Below, one piece after another: positions 36,252 to 45,341 of a DNA stretch of 64,000 nt. Within the stretch, counting starts at the first letter, position 1. The number at the start of each line of letters is the position of its first letter. The stretch is taken from the NCBI GenBank assembly GCA_017643165.1, contig JAEPNY010000002.1:350402-414401 (forward strand), given 5' to 3'. Source of the stretch: Psychroserpens sp. (GTDB lineage: Bacteria; Bacteroidota; Bacteroidia; Flavobacteriales; Flavobacteriaceae). The notes beneath the pieces were generated by a model. The model was not told the DNA's origin, searched no databases, and saw only the letters and a program-made list of their open reading frames with translations. A program made the position numbers and the translations under genes.

Positions 36252-37167
36252 AAACAGGCTCTCCGATTCTTGTATCATTAGTAATACTGGAATCATTTAG
36301 AGTTCCGAAGTCCAACTCGTCCTGAGTAAGATTAGGAATTTGAATATTCTCAACAAAAATACTAATGGTGTAGGTCTGTTGAATTGGATGTTCAATAAAC
36401 GCCGTTGCTGGAACCGATATCATAACTTCATCATTTAAATAATCGGCACCAATATCTGGATTGGTAACGTCATTTAAAGGATTGTTATCTGCATTAATGC
36501 TTTCTTCATCTCTGGTTGGAATACCATCATCATCGTCATCATTATCTAAATAATCAGGAATACCGTCATTATCTGTGTCTTGCGCATTGGCTAATCCATC
36601 TTCTTCGGTGTATTCAGGATTTTCTGCTGTTGTAAGAACATTGTCACCGTCGTCATCGACATCCAAGTAGTTTGGAATGCCATCGTTGTCGGTGTCAATC
36701 GCATCAGGATACGATCCATCTTCAGCCTGTGCACCACGTCCTTCAAGGTCTGCCGGAATACCATCATCGTCGTCTTCGACCAAAATAGTTGTAACTGTTG
36801 CGGTACCAGAACTACTTTCAGAATCGACGATAATATCAATATTCGCTGGTGGAATATCATTGCAGAACACGAAATCTGGATCAGGTGCTGTGGAGTAGGT
36901 ACGATAATTAAAGGCATTACTATTGGATGAAAACTCATAAGTTTGAGTAAATACATTATCATCACCAACTTCAAGAAATTCGTCTATTGTTCTACCTTGA
37001 AGCTGAATGGATAAGGATTCGGGAGGACTATCTTTAGTTTTGAAAAGAACTAAACTTCCACAAGTTTCAAAAGTATCATCAAATTCCAGAGTTACTTCAA
37101 AAACATCGCCATCATCGCATGAATAGCATAAAATTCCAATCATTAGTATGTAAAGTAGTCGTTGCAT
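36244..37167 (-). CDS. Lipoprotein with thrombospondin type-3-like calcium repeats
   Basis: 307 residues. Lipobox LCYSC (Cys17) then a beta-rich domain (to about 135) and three Asp-rich repeats of the form DxDxDGIPxxLDxDDDxD at about 135-225, the pattern of thrombospondin type-3/OmpA-linker calcium sites. The C-terminal 80 residues resemble the first domain in composition. Surface or periplasmic location is likely; no enzymatic motif is present. Function unknown. Confidence 0.72.
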   Translation of the reverse strand: MQRLLYILMIGILCYSCDDGDVFEVTLEFDDTFETCGSLVLFKTKDSPPESLSIQLQGRTIDEFLEVGDDNVFTQTYEFSSNSNAFNYRTYSTAPDPDFVFCNDIPPANIDIIVDSESSSGTATVTTILVEDDDDGIPADLEGRGAQAEDGSYPDAIDTDNDGIPNYLDVDDDGDNVLTTAENPEYTEEDGLANAQDTDNDGIPDYLDNDDDDDGIPTRDEESINADNNPLNDVTNPDIGADYLNDEVMISVPATAFIEHPIQQTYTISIFVENIQIPNLTQDELDFGTLNDSSITNDTRIGEPVFN

Positions 37168-37184
37168 CTCAAATGGTTTAGTGA

Positions 37185-37192
37185 CAAAAATA
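37185..37192 (-). promoter_or_regulatory. -7 box (TATTTTTG) of the calcium-repeat lipoprotein gene
   Basis: Exact TAnnTTTG on the minus strand, 17 bases upstream of ATG 37167. Confidence 0.45.
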
Positions 37193-37302
37193 ATAGATTT
37201 GCTTGTTTAACGAGATGGTTTAACAAAATATTTTAAGCCTTAGTTCTACAAGTTTTAAAAACCCATAGAATGTTGCATCTTTGCAATTCTGAATGATACA
37301 TT

Positions 37303-38442
37303 ATGAAGACCATTTACTTTGATAATGCGGCTACCACAGCCATACGGGAATCTGTAGTTGATAAGATGTCTGAAATTATGAAAAATAATTTCGGAAATCC
37401 TTCTTCTACACATAGTTATGGTCGCCAATCTAAAGCATTAGTAGAATCTTCAAGAAAACGTATCGCTTCGCATTTTAATGTGTCGGCGGCCGAAATTATC
37501 TTTACATCTGGCGGCACAGAAGCTGATAACCTCGTGCTTAGAAGTGCTGTTAAAGACTTAGGTGTAACCGAGATTATTTCAACTAAAATAGAGCACCATG
37601 CTGTACTGCACACCTTAGATGAATTAAAAACAGAATTCGGTATATCCGTACAGTACCTTAATGTAAATTCAAATGGTGATATCGATGTCGAACAATTAAC
37701 AGAATTATTAGCATCGCCGAAAAAGCAATTGGTATCGCTAATGCATATTAACAACGAAATTGGTAATAAATTAGATCTTAAAGGTATAGCAACGCTTTGT
37801 AAAGCTAATGATGCGTTATTCCATAGTGATACAGTGCAATCTGTTGGGCACTACAAATTAGATCTTCAAGAGATTCCAATTGACTATTTGGCTGCAAGTG
37901 CTCATAAATTTCATGGGCCAAAAGGCGTGGGGTTTGCCTTTATTCGCAAGAATAGCGGACTTAGAGCGTCCATATTTGGAGGCGAGCAGGAGCGAGGGCT
38001 TAGAGCTGGAACAGAGTCGATTCATAATATTGTTGGTATGGATGAAGCTTTAGATCTTGCTTATCAAAATCTTGATGACGAGCGTAAGCACATCGAAGGG
38101 TTAAAAACATACTTTATCGATCAACTTAAAAATACCTTCTCGGACGTTAGCTTTAATGGGCAATCGGAAAGTATTGAGCAGAGTACATATACTTTGGTCA
38201 ATGTCTGTTTGCCAATAGCTCCAGAAAAAGCTGGCATGCTGCATTTTCAGCTAGATCTCAAAGGGATTGCTTGTTCTAAAGGTAGTGCTTGTCAAAGCGG
38301 GAGTTCACAAAATTCACATGTATTGACCGAGATTCTTGATGAAGAACATCTACAACGACCGTCAGTTCGTTTCTCATTTAGTAAGTATAATACTAAAGAA
38401 GAAGTGGATTACGTTATTGATGTTCTAAAAGAATTTGTTTAA
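37303..38442 (+). CDS. Cysteine desulfurase (NifS/IscS family)
   Basis: 379 residues, PLP enzyme that removes sulfur from cysteine for Fe-S clusters or thio-modification. It has YFDNAATT (5-12), SGGTEADN (69-76), the PLP lysine Lys202 in SAHKFHGPKG and the persulfide Cys330 within SKGSACQSG; a second cysteine, Cys324, lies nearby. Length fits class I NifS/IscS. It is monocistronic; no isc or suf partners are adjacent, so its acceptor is unclear. The stop overlaps the convergent TonB receptor gene by four bases. Confidence 0.92.
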   Translation: MKTIYFDNAATTAIRESVVDKMSEIMKNNFGNPSSTHSYGRQSKALVESSRKRIASHFNVSAAEIIFTSGGTEADNLVLRSAVKDLGVTEIISTKIEHHAVLHTLDELKTEFGISVQYLNVNSNGDIDVEQLTELLASPKKQLVSLMHINNEIGNKLDLKGIATLCKANDALFHSDTVQSVGHYKLDLQEIPIDYLAASAHKFHGPKGVGFAFIRKNSGLRASIFGGEQERGLRAGTESIHNIVGMDEALDLAYQNLDDERKHIEGLKTYFIDQLKNTFSDVSFNGQSESIEQSTYTLVNVCLPIAPEKAGMLHFQLDLKGIACSKGSACQSGSSQNSHVLTEILDEEHLQRPSVRFSFSKYNTKEEVDYVIDVLKEFV

Positions 38443-40922
38443 AATCGCGTACTCAGTCTTACATTAAACACACGTGGCGTTAGAAAATTAGGAATTGCAA
38501 ATTGGCGCTGCGAATACACATCTCGAACCCAAGTATTGGTAATCGTATTTTGCGCATTGAACATATTGAAAATCTCAACACCAATAGTAAGCTCTTTGAA
38601 TTTCTGCTTCCAACGCGAACTGTAGGTTTTATTCGGATCCACCAAAACATATGAAACACCAAGATCAGCTCTGCGATAATCGCGCAATCGTGTTTGGAAA
38701 TCGTATGGATCGGCATAACTAGGCGATCCACCAGGAACACCAGTATTATAAACTAGGTTGAGGTACATCTTCAAGTCAGGAATATTTGGCACATAATCTT
38801 GGAATAAGATTCCAAACTTTAGTCTTTGATCTGTTGGCCTTGCGATATATCCGCGATCATCTATATTTTCTTCAGTTTTTAAATAACCAAAACTAAACCA
38901 ACTTTCGGTGCCAGGAACAAACTCTCCGTTTAATCGAAGATCAAGACCGTAAGCATAGGCAGTCGCGTTATTTCGCGCTCTATAACGAATACGTACATTC
39001 TCTAGTGTGTATGGATTGACATCTGTTAAGCCTTTGTAATACGCTTCAGATACCAACTTGAAAGGTCGATCCCAAAGCTCGAAACTGTATTCATTTCCAA
39101 CGACAATATGAAAAGATTTTTGTGCTTTCACATCGGGTTGTACGACACCAGATGAATCTCTTAATTCTCTGTAGAATGGTGGTTGGTAATACAAACCACC
39201 TGCAACTCTAAAAAGCATGTCCTTTTCCCAATCTGGTTTAATAGCGAATTGGGCTCTCGGACTAAATACAGTCTGACTTGAAGTTGTCACACCGTTTTGA
39301 TTTGGTACTTCGCTAGTGACGTTCCAGTTGTGAATTCGTATACCTGCATTGTAAAACACTTCATTATTACCAAGCGTACTACGTTTGCTCCATTGTGCAA
39401 AGGCTTGCAAACGATCTATTTGAACACTATTTGTAGCTCTTACATTTTGAAATGCGACAAGCGGACCTTCAAAAGGTTCGTACGGTTGGTTGTTAGGAAT
39501 ATCAAAAATTGGTGGCCTTACTGAGAAACCGGCACTATCAATAACTTCCCATTCAACCAAACGGTCTCTGATATCTTCGTGTGTATACTTTACAGACCAT
39601 TCTAAAGTGCTTTCTTCATCGATTTTATAATCACCACGATGCTCGACATTCACAATTAAAGCATCCAGATCGTTACGACCATGAGTAAGTTGTGACCCAA
39701 TACCTTCAGAAAACTCAACTTCACCAAGATTTTCGTCACCAATATTACTATTAACTTCACCTAAACGATACTGAGCGAGAATATCAAAGTATTCTTCTTC
39801 AGTTGTATGATACGCTGAACCAATAAGTTTTAACGTCAGATCATCGTTTACAAAGTAGTTTGCCTTAAACGCTCCAAATGTCGTCAGGTATTCGTCTTTC
39901 TCTTGTCCGTCATAGAACACTAACAATGCCACTGGTTCGTCTAGAGTACCAAAATTAGTTTGACGGTTTTTAGGTCTGAACGTGTATTTATTCAAGGATA
40001 GATTTCCGAGGAAATTCAAATGAAATTTATCTGAGAAACGATAAGTCAAATAAGTTTGAGCATCAGCAAATACTGGTCTTACATTGGTTTCGGTTTCTAA
40101 AGAATTAATGAATAAACTGTTATCTCTAAAACGCAAACCAGTAATACTTGAAAACTTCGAATCTTTACTCACTGTTTCAACAGCTACCGAACCACCAAGT
40201 AAACTTGCTTCGGCACGCACCCCAAAATTTATTGGGTTGCGATACGTGATATCTAAAACTGAAGATAATTTATCACCATATTTAGCTTGGAATCCTCCTG
40301 CAGAAAAATCCACATTTTGAACCATATCGGTATTCACAAAGCTCAATCCTTCTTGTTGTCCAGAGCGAATTAAAAACGGACGATACACTTCGATTTCGTT
40401 TACATATACCAGATTTTCATCAAAATTCCCACCACGTACCGAGTATTGCGTGCTCAATTCATTCGAAACATTAAAACTAGGCAAGGTTTTTAAGATATTT
40501 TCCACACCTGGCTGTGCACCCTTGATAGTTCTTAGAATTTCAGGTGTTATTGACGTTACACCGTCAACGCGTTGGCGCGTGTTGGTGTTTATCACCACAA
40601 TTCCTATTTGTTCAACATCAACTTTAAGTACAGGATTAAACTCTAATTCCTGACCGTTTTTGAGGTTAAAGCTTTGCTCAAGGCGTTCATGTGATAGATG
40701 TGTAAAAACAATACGCACGTCTTGGCCCGCTGGAATTTTTAGGATGTAAAATCCATTTTCATTAGATGTTGTTCCTCTGTCAGTTCCGCTAATGGTGATA
40801 CTTACATCAGTGATGGGTTGATTGGCATCGTCTAGTATGACACCTTTGATCGTCGCGGTTTGTGCAATTCCGAAGAATGAAAAACACAATAGTGTTAACA
40901 GTAGTGAAAAATTTAGTTTCAA
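38439..40922 (-). CDS. TonB-dependent outer-membrane receptor
   Basis: 827 residues. Signal peptide to IAQ (21), a carboxypeptidase-regulatory-like domain (about 22-105), a plug domain (about 115-230, with LPSFNVSNELSTQYSVRGG and FSAGGFQAKYGDKLSS) and a large barrel ending in VFNVRLSTRF with terminal Phe. It imports a scarce nutrient through TonB energy; no SusD follows, so carbohydrate utilisation is not indicated. The start is probably TTG, 11 bases after the M23 gene, so the two are one operon. A Fur-box-like palindrome before the operon suggests iron control. Confidence 0.9.
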   Translation of the reverse strand: MKLNFSLLLTLLCFSFFGIAQTATIKGVILDDANQPITDVSITISGTDRGTTSNENGFYILKIPAGQDVRIVFTHLSHERLEQSFNLKNGQELEFNPVLKVDVEQIGIVVINTNTRQRVDGVTSITPEILRTIKGAQPGVENILKTLPSFNVSNELSTQYSVRGGNFDENLVYVNEIEVYRPFLIRSGQQEGLSFVNTDMVQNVDFSAGGFQAKYGDKLSSVLDITYRNPINFGVRAEASLLGGSVAVETVSKDSKFSSITGLRFRDNSLFINSLETETNVRPVFADAQTYLTYRFSDKFHLNFLGNLSLNKYTFRPKNRQTNFGTLDEPVALLVFYDGQEKDEYLTTFGAFKANYFVNDDLTLKLIGSAYHTTEEEYFDILAQYRLGEVNSNIGDENLGEVEFSEGIGSQLTHGRNDLDALIVNVEHRGDYKIDEESTLEWSVKYTHEDIRDRLVEWEVIDSAGFSVRPPIFDIPNNQPYEPFEGPLVAFQNVRATNSVQIDRLQAFAQWSKRSTLGNNEVFYNAGIRIHNWNVTSEVPNQNGVTTSSQTVFSPRAQFAIKPDWEKDMLFRVAGGLYYQPPFYRELRDSSGVVQPDVKAQKSFHIVVGNEYSFELWDRPFKLVSEAYYKGLTDVNPYTLENVRIRYRARNNATAYAYGLDLRLNGEFVPGTESWFSFGYLKTEENIDDRGYIARPTDQRLKFGILFQDYVPNIPDLKMYLNLVYNTGVPGGSPSYADPYDFQTRLRDYRRADLGVSYVLVDPNKTYSSRWKQKFKELTIGVEIFNMFNAQNTITNTWVRDVYSQRQFAIPNFLTPRVFNVRLSTRF

Positions 40923-40933
40923 GCGGTTCTAAT

Positions 40934-42619
40934 TTATTTTCTATAAAATGTTGCTTCAAATGTAGCATTATTTCCAACATTATCGGTAACAATTATTTTG
41001 AGATTGTTTTCTGTATCTGAAATTATGTTGTCGGAAAAGTCATAGGTAAGTGTGCCTTTTTTGTATTCATATTCCATTAAGATCCATTTGCCATTTAAAG
41101 TAGCACGATAATTGCTTATTCCAGAATCTTCATCTTCAATATTAACTTTTAGAACCTGTTGTTTACTCATCCATTTACCTTCTTGGAAGTTGACAGGTGA
41201 AATTGTAGGATTGACGGAGTCTTGAGCAATAGTGAAAGTACCAAGTGATTTGGTGCTGGTCGATAAGAAATCTCCCAAACGTTTGGTGTTTACGTATCCA
41301 GGTCGTTTGTAATAACCGTATAGCTTTGCAATATATAGCTGCTGTTTGTCTGCGTCAGAATAATTGCTAATATCAAATTTGATCGATGCATTTTTTTGTA
41401 GGGGTACCACATCGCGATGCAACGTTAATGTGTCATTAGCAACATTGTAATCCATGTAAAAATCTTCATAGAAGGTGTTCTTCGGGATATAAACGGATAT
41501 GTTACCATCTGTAAATTCATTGACTTGATCAGCAATGATATAAGTTGAGGGTTTTAAGTCTGGAGCTTCTAGTTTTTCTTTGATAGGTTGACCAGCAATT
41601 GGAATGTTTAACCAAGACTCATTACCTTCAAAATCTCTAATTCTTACACGATAGATATTATCTGTGCTGTCTTCAATTTTCAGATAACCATCATCAGAAA
41701 CATCTTTTAACATGCTTAATGTGTTCCCTGATTCCACAAATAACTTCTGGATTCTTGACTTCTTTTCTTTATACACCTCGAAGTCGATATAGCGATTAAT
41801 ATGCTTAGACTCATCGAATGAGAAACGTTTGAAGTCCATTTCAAAAGTCTTATTTCCATTGTAAAAAGCCTGTATGTTGCTCACACCATTTTTGTTTCTG
41901 GCAAGATCTTGTTGATCATAACTTACGATTCCAACGCCTATATCTCCGGTTGCTGTGATAGCCTCAGTGGCATAGTCACCGTCTTTTTTAGGGATTAGCC
42001 GTAGTTCTTGGCGTTCTCGAGAATTATTGACGTGAGATGTTCTGTTTTTTGGATATGCATAGACTCCAGTAAGCATTGGGGTTTTAGAATCTTTTACTTG
42101 GATACCAAATAACATCGGATTAATTGGACGCTCTTCATTATCTCTAATTTCGAAATGCAAATGTGGACCACCTGAACTTCCAGTATTTCCTGAGTAAGCA
42201 ACGATCTCATCACTAGTTATTGGTAATTCTGTTGGAGATGGAAAGACTTCTACCTCATAACTTTCTTTCTCGTATTGACAAGCTTTTATGAATTGTTCAA
42301 TGCGTGGTGAAAACTTCTTCAAATGGGCATACACCGAAACATAACCATTAGGATGTGTAATATATAAGGCTTTTCCGTAGCCAAAATGTGATACTTTAAT
42401 GCGACTCACATAGCCTTCGGCGGCTGCATAGACTTTTAGTCCTGTACGTTGTTGTGTTTTAATATCAATTCCTGAATGAAAATGATTTGATCGCAATTCA
42501 GCAAACGTTCCTGATAATATGATATCGATATCTAATGGTTTTCTGAAGTAGTCTTGAGGGTAGGGAGATTGCGCTATGCATAGCTGTGTTAAAAATAGAA
42601 AACCAAAAATATATTTCAT
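40934..42619 (-). CDS. M23 family metallopeptidase
   Basis: 561 residues, with a signal peptide (cleavage near CIAQ). The LytM/M23 domain follows at once: HFHSGIDIKT (His and Asp zinc ligands, about 47-56) and HLHFEIRDNEERP (about 153-165), a complete site for peptidoglycan endopeptidase activity. The remaining 380 residues are beta-rich and lack catalytic signs. Periplasmic; it is followed after 11 bases by the TonB receptor. Confidence 0.9.
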   Translation of the reverse strand: MKYIFGFLFLTQLCIAQSPYPQDYFRKPLDIDIILSGTFAELRSNHFHSGIDIKTQQRTGLKVYAAAEGYVSRIKVSHFGYGKALYITHPNGYVSVYAHLKKFSPRIEQFIKACQYEKESYEVEVFPSPTELPITSDEIVAYSGNTGSSGGPHLHFEIRDNEERPINPMLFGIQVKDSKTPMLTGVYAYPKNRTSHVNNSRERQELRLIPKKDGDYATEAITATGDIGVGIVSYDQQDLARNKNGVSNIQAFYNGNKTFEMDFKRFSFDESKHINRYIDFEVYKEKKSRIQKLFVESGNTLSMLKDVSDDGYLKIEDSTDNIYRVRIRDFEGNESWLNIPIAGQPIKEKLEAPDLKPSTYIIADQVNEFTDGNISVYIPKNTFYEDFYMDYNVANDTLTLHRDVVPLQKNASIKFDISNYSDADKQQLYIAKLYGYYKRPGYVNTKRLGDFLSTSTKSLGTFTIAQDSVNPTISPVNFQEGKWMSKQQVLKVNIEDEDSGISNYRATLNGKWILMEYEYKKGTLTYDFSDNIISDTENNLKIIVTDNVGNNATFEATFYRK

Positions 42620-42672
42620 GTGTTATGAAGATTACGTCTTACTTAACGTAAAAATATTAAAATTTATTTAAA

Positions 42673-42711
42673 TATAGAAAATATTCTATAGATGATTAAT
42701 GATTATCATTA
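42673..42711. promoter_or_regulatory. Fur-box-like palindrome and adjacent inverted repeat
   Basis: TAATGAT-T-ATCATTA (42697-42711) is a perfect 7-1-7 palindrome that matches the core of the classical E. coli Fur consensus at 14 of 15 positions. Next to it is TATAGAA-AATA-TTCTATA (42673-42690). The pair lies about 55-90 bases before the M23/TonB operon and about 180 before the coiled-coil/zapA genes. Confidence 0.55.
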
Positions 42712-42832
42712 GCAGTGCTAAAAATATAAAAGAAACGGAAATATTAATAGCCTGTTCAATATTTATATGGAACAATGAAAACCAATAATAACAAAGGATA
42801 CGAGCTATCATTCAAAATTAATGTCAAAACAA

Positions 42833-42863
42833 TTGTGAATTTTGAGTGAGTATGTTAACTTTG
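42833..42863 (+). promoter_or_regulatory. Promoter of the coiled-coil/zapA operon
   Basis: TTG (42833-42835), 20 bases, TAACTTTG (42856-42863): a full Bacteroidota-type promoter, about 25 bases before ATG 42888. Confidence 0.6.
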
Positions 42864-42887
42864 TTTCAACAGTATTGAAATTTGCAA

Positions 42888-43178
42888 ATGAGTAAAATTG
42901 AAGATATTGTTGATTCGTTAGAGAATAAAATTAGCAAGGTTTTACATAAATTAGAAGTGTTAAAACAAACCAATGCTAAATTGTCTAAAGAATTAGCATT
43001 AGAACAACAAAAAAGCCTTGAATATCAAGAAGAAATTAGTTCTTGGGTTGAAAAATATGAGGCGCTTAAAGTTGCAAATTCGCTGCTGGGCAGTGACGAA
43101 AATAACAGAGAAACAAAGCTCAAAATAAACACATTAATCAGAGATATTGATCATTGTATAGCTCAATTATCTGAATAA
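42888..43178 (+). CDS. Small coiled-coil protein upstream of zapA
   Basis: 96 residues from ATG 42888 (a TTG two codons earlier is less likely). Heptad-like hydrophobic spacing runs through about residues 5-65 (IVDSLENKISKVLHKLEVLK and onward). It resembles in size and character the ZapB-like coiled-coil proteins that work with ZapA at the division ring, but no direct family signature is seen; the role is inferred from the 15-base spacing to zapA. Confidence 0.6.
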   Translation: MSKIEDIVDSLENKISKVLHKLEVLKQTNAKLSKELALEQQKSLEYQEEISSWVEKYEALKVANSLLGSDENNRETKLKINTLIRDIDHCIAQLSE

Positions 43179-43193
43179 GGTAAACCAATTTGA

Positions 43194-43487
43194 ATGGCGG
43201 ATAGTTTAAAAATAAAGGTCTCTATTGCCAATCGCGTATATCCTTTAACCATCAATCCTGATCAGGAAGAAGGTTTGCGTAAGGCGGCAAAGAAGATTGA
43301 AGCCATGATTAATCAATTTGAGCAGAATTATTCCGTGCGAGATAAGCAGGATGTTTTAGCCATGTGTGCATTACAATTTGCTTCTCAGGTGGAACAAAAA
43401 ACAATAGATAAAGCCAATGTTAGTGAAGAGGTTGAATTAAAGCTTGAAGCTTTGAATGATATACTTCATCAACATTTAAGTGCATAA
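43194..43487 (+). CDS. zapA: Cell division protein ZapA
   Basis: 97 residues. N-terminal SLKIKVSIANRVYPLTI with the beta-strand layout of ZapA, EEGLRKAAKKIEAMINQFE (about 25-43) and a C-terminal coiled coil containing DVLAMCALQFASQVEQ. ZapA crosslinks FtsZ filaments at midcell. Short protein, but the pattern and its neighbours (6S-like RNA, rny) are typical of Bacteroidota. Confidence 0.88.
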   Translation: MADSLKIKVSIANRVYPLTINPDQEEGLRKAAKKIEAMINQFEQNYSVRDKQDVLAMCALQFASQVEQKTIDKANVSEEVELKLEALNDILHQHLSA

Positions 43488-43515
43488 CGTTCTTTAAAAT
43501 AAACAATAGGTTACT

Positions 43516-43698
43516 GCCTACATTAGTTATTTTTTTTTGATAAACTCAACGTTAATTCTTTAAAAAGGGTGAGTTTAAGTTGTAAAACCGTGCTGCTAAT
43601 GCTTTCGAGCATTTGGGCAGATTTTTGATCAGCTTGTTAGCCCTAAACTTGTTTTTAAGGAGTTTATACAAAATCCACAACTGATGTAGGCTTTTTTT
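43516..43698 (+). ncRNA. ssrS: 6S RNA (SsrS), Bacteroidota 6S-Flavo type
   Basis: About 183 bases of non-coding sequence between zapA and rny, the known location of 6S RNA in this phylum. A 13-bp closing stem pairs GCCTACATTAGTT (43516-43528) with AACTGATGTAGGC (43679-43691, one G-U pair), followed by T7. Inside are AAACTCA/TGAGTTT (43542-43548, 43570-43576) and a hairpin with a TTCG loop (stem AATGCT/AGCATT, 43598-43613) extended by CTGC/GCAG. Size and one long, interrupted rod agree with 6S RNA, which binds the housekeeping RNA polymerase. Assigned by context and fold. Confidence 0.78.
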
Positions 43699-43718
43699 AT
43701 ATATAAATTCAACTAAAT

Positions 43719-45296
43719 ATGGATACGAACACAATTATAATGATTGTTGGTGCAGTTGTACTAGGACTAGTACTCGGATATATTATTGCTAAAGCTTTAG
43801 AAAAAAAGAACGCATCTAAGATGATTAAGGATGCAAAGTCTGAAGCCAATTCAATTTTAAAAGAAGCAAAAAGTGAAGGTGAGTCGATCAAAAAAGACAA
43901 AATTCTTCAAGCTAAAGAAAAGTTTATCGAGCTCAAAGCTGAGCATGAGAAGGTCATATTATCACGTGATAAGAAAATGGCTGAAGCCGAAAAACGAACA
44001 CGCGATAAAGAGTCTCAGATCAGCAGCGAACTTGCAAAACAGAAAAAAACAAATCAGTCTTTAGAATCTAAGATCAAAGACTATGACTTTCGTTTAGAAT
44101 TCTTAGAAAAGAAAAAGGACGAACTTGACAAAGCGCATAAAGGGCAAATAAAGCAGCTTGAAGTGATTTCAGGGCTTTCGGCCGAGGATGCTAAGGCGCA
44201 ACTCGTGGAATCGCTAAAAGGCGAGGCTAAAACGGATGCTATGAGCTATATTCAAGACACACTTGAAGAAGCAAAACTTACCGCACAACAAGAAGCTAAA
44301 AAAGTAATTATAAATACCATTCAGCGTATTGGAACTGAAGAAGCAATTGATAATTGTGTTTCTGTATTTAATATAGAATCAGATGATGTTAAAGGTCGAA
44401 TTATTGGTCGTGAAGGACGTAATATTAGAGCCATTGAAGCTGCAACAGGTGTAGAAATTATTGTAGACGATACTCCTGAAGCAATTATATTATCATGTTT
44501 TGATTCTGTTCGTAGAGAAATAGCAAGATTATCACTGCATAAATTGGTGACTGATGGTAGAATACATCCAGCACGAATTGAAGAAGTGGTTCGAAAAACG
44601 ACAAAACAAATAGAGCAGGAAATCGTAGAAGTAGGAAAACGAACGGTTATCGATCTAGGAATACATGGATTGCATCCAGAACTGATAAAATTAGTTGGAC
44701 GTATGAAGTATAGATCTTCATATGGACAAAACCTATTACAACATTCACGTGAAGTAGCGAAGCTTTGTGGTGTGATGGCTGCAGAGTTAGGATTAAATCC
44801 GAAACTAGCGAAACGTGCAGGATTACTCCATGATATTGGAAAAGTACCATCATCAGAAGCTGATATGGAAACGCCACATGCCATTCTAGGAATGCAATGG
44901 GCTGAAAAACATGGTGAGAAACCTGAAGTGTGTAATGCTATAGGAGCACACCATGATGAAATTGAAATGACAACCTTATTATCACCAATTATACAAGTTT
45001 GTGATGCTATTTCTGGTGCACGACCAGGAGCTAGACGACAAGTATTGGATTCGTACATCCAACGACTTAAAGATCTTGAAGAAGTCGCATTTGGATTCAC
45101 CGGTGTAAATAAAGCATATGCGATCCAAGCAGGTCGTGAATTGCGAGTGATGGTAGAAAGTGAAAAGGTATCTGATGAACAGGCGGCGAACTTATCGTTT
45201 GAGATTTCTCAGAAAATACAAACTGATATGACGTATCCAGGTCAAGTGAAGGTCACTGTAATTCGAGAAACAAGGGCAGTGAATATTGCTAAATAG
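43719..45296 (+). CDS. rny: Ribonuclease Y
   Basis: 525 residues. N-terminal membrane anchor (about 5-24), a long coiled coil rich in Lys, Glu and Ala (about 28-170), a KH domain (about 215-275, [19 protein letters not shown]) and an HD domain with LLHDIGKVP (about 369-377) and AHHDEIE. It starts mRNA decay at the inner membrane. Complete, normal length, followed by a strong terminator. Confidence 0.96.
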   Translation: MDTNTIIMIVGAVVLGLVLGYIIAKALEKKNASKMIKDAKSEANSILKEAKSEGESIKKDKILQAKEKFIELKAEHEKVILSRDKKMAEAEKRTRDKESQISSELAKQKKTNQSLESKIKDYDFRLEFLEKKKDELDKAHKGQIKQLEVISGLSAEDAKAQLVESLKGEAKTDAMSYIQDTLEEAKLTAQQEAKKVIINTIQRIGTEEAIDNCVSVFNIESDDVKGRIIGREGRNIRAIEAATGVEIIVDDTPEAIILSCFDSVRREIARLSLHKLVTDGRIHPARIEEVVRKTTKQIEQEIVEVGKRTVIDLGIHGLHPELIKLVGRMKYRSSYGQNLLQHSREVAKLCGVMAAELGLNPKLAKRAGLLHDIGKVPSSEADMETPHAILGMQWAEKHGEKPEVCNAIGAHHDEIEMTTLLSPIIQVCDAISGARPGARRQVLDSYIQRLKDLEEVAFGFTGVNKAYAIQAGRELRVMVESEKVSDEQAANLSFEISQKIQTDMTYPGQVKVTVIRETRAVNIAK

Positions 45297-45312
45297 AAAT
45301 ATTATTCCAAAC

Positions 45313-45341
45313 AAAAAAGCACTCTTATGGAGTGCTTTTTT
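45313..45341. terminator. Bidirectional terminator between rny and the histidine kinase gene
   Basis: Stem AAAAAAGCACTC/GAGTGCTTTTTT with loop TTATG; the last codons of the convergent kinase gene overlap the hairpin. Confidence 0.9.

Noticed and set aside
44321-45100. Open frame of 259 codons on the minus strand opposite rny
   Set aside because: Its composition is that of the antisense of a conserved gene; rny domains are intact on the plus strand over the whole stretch.
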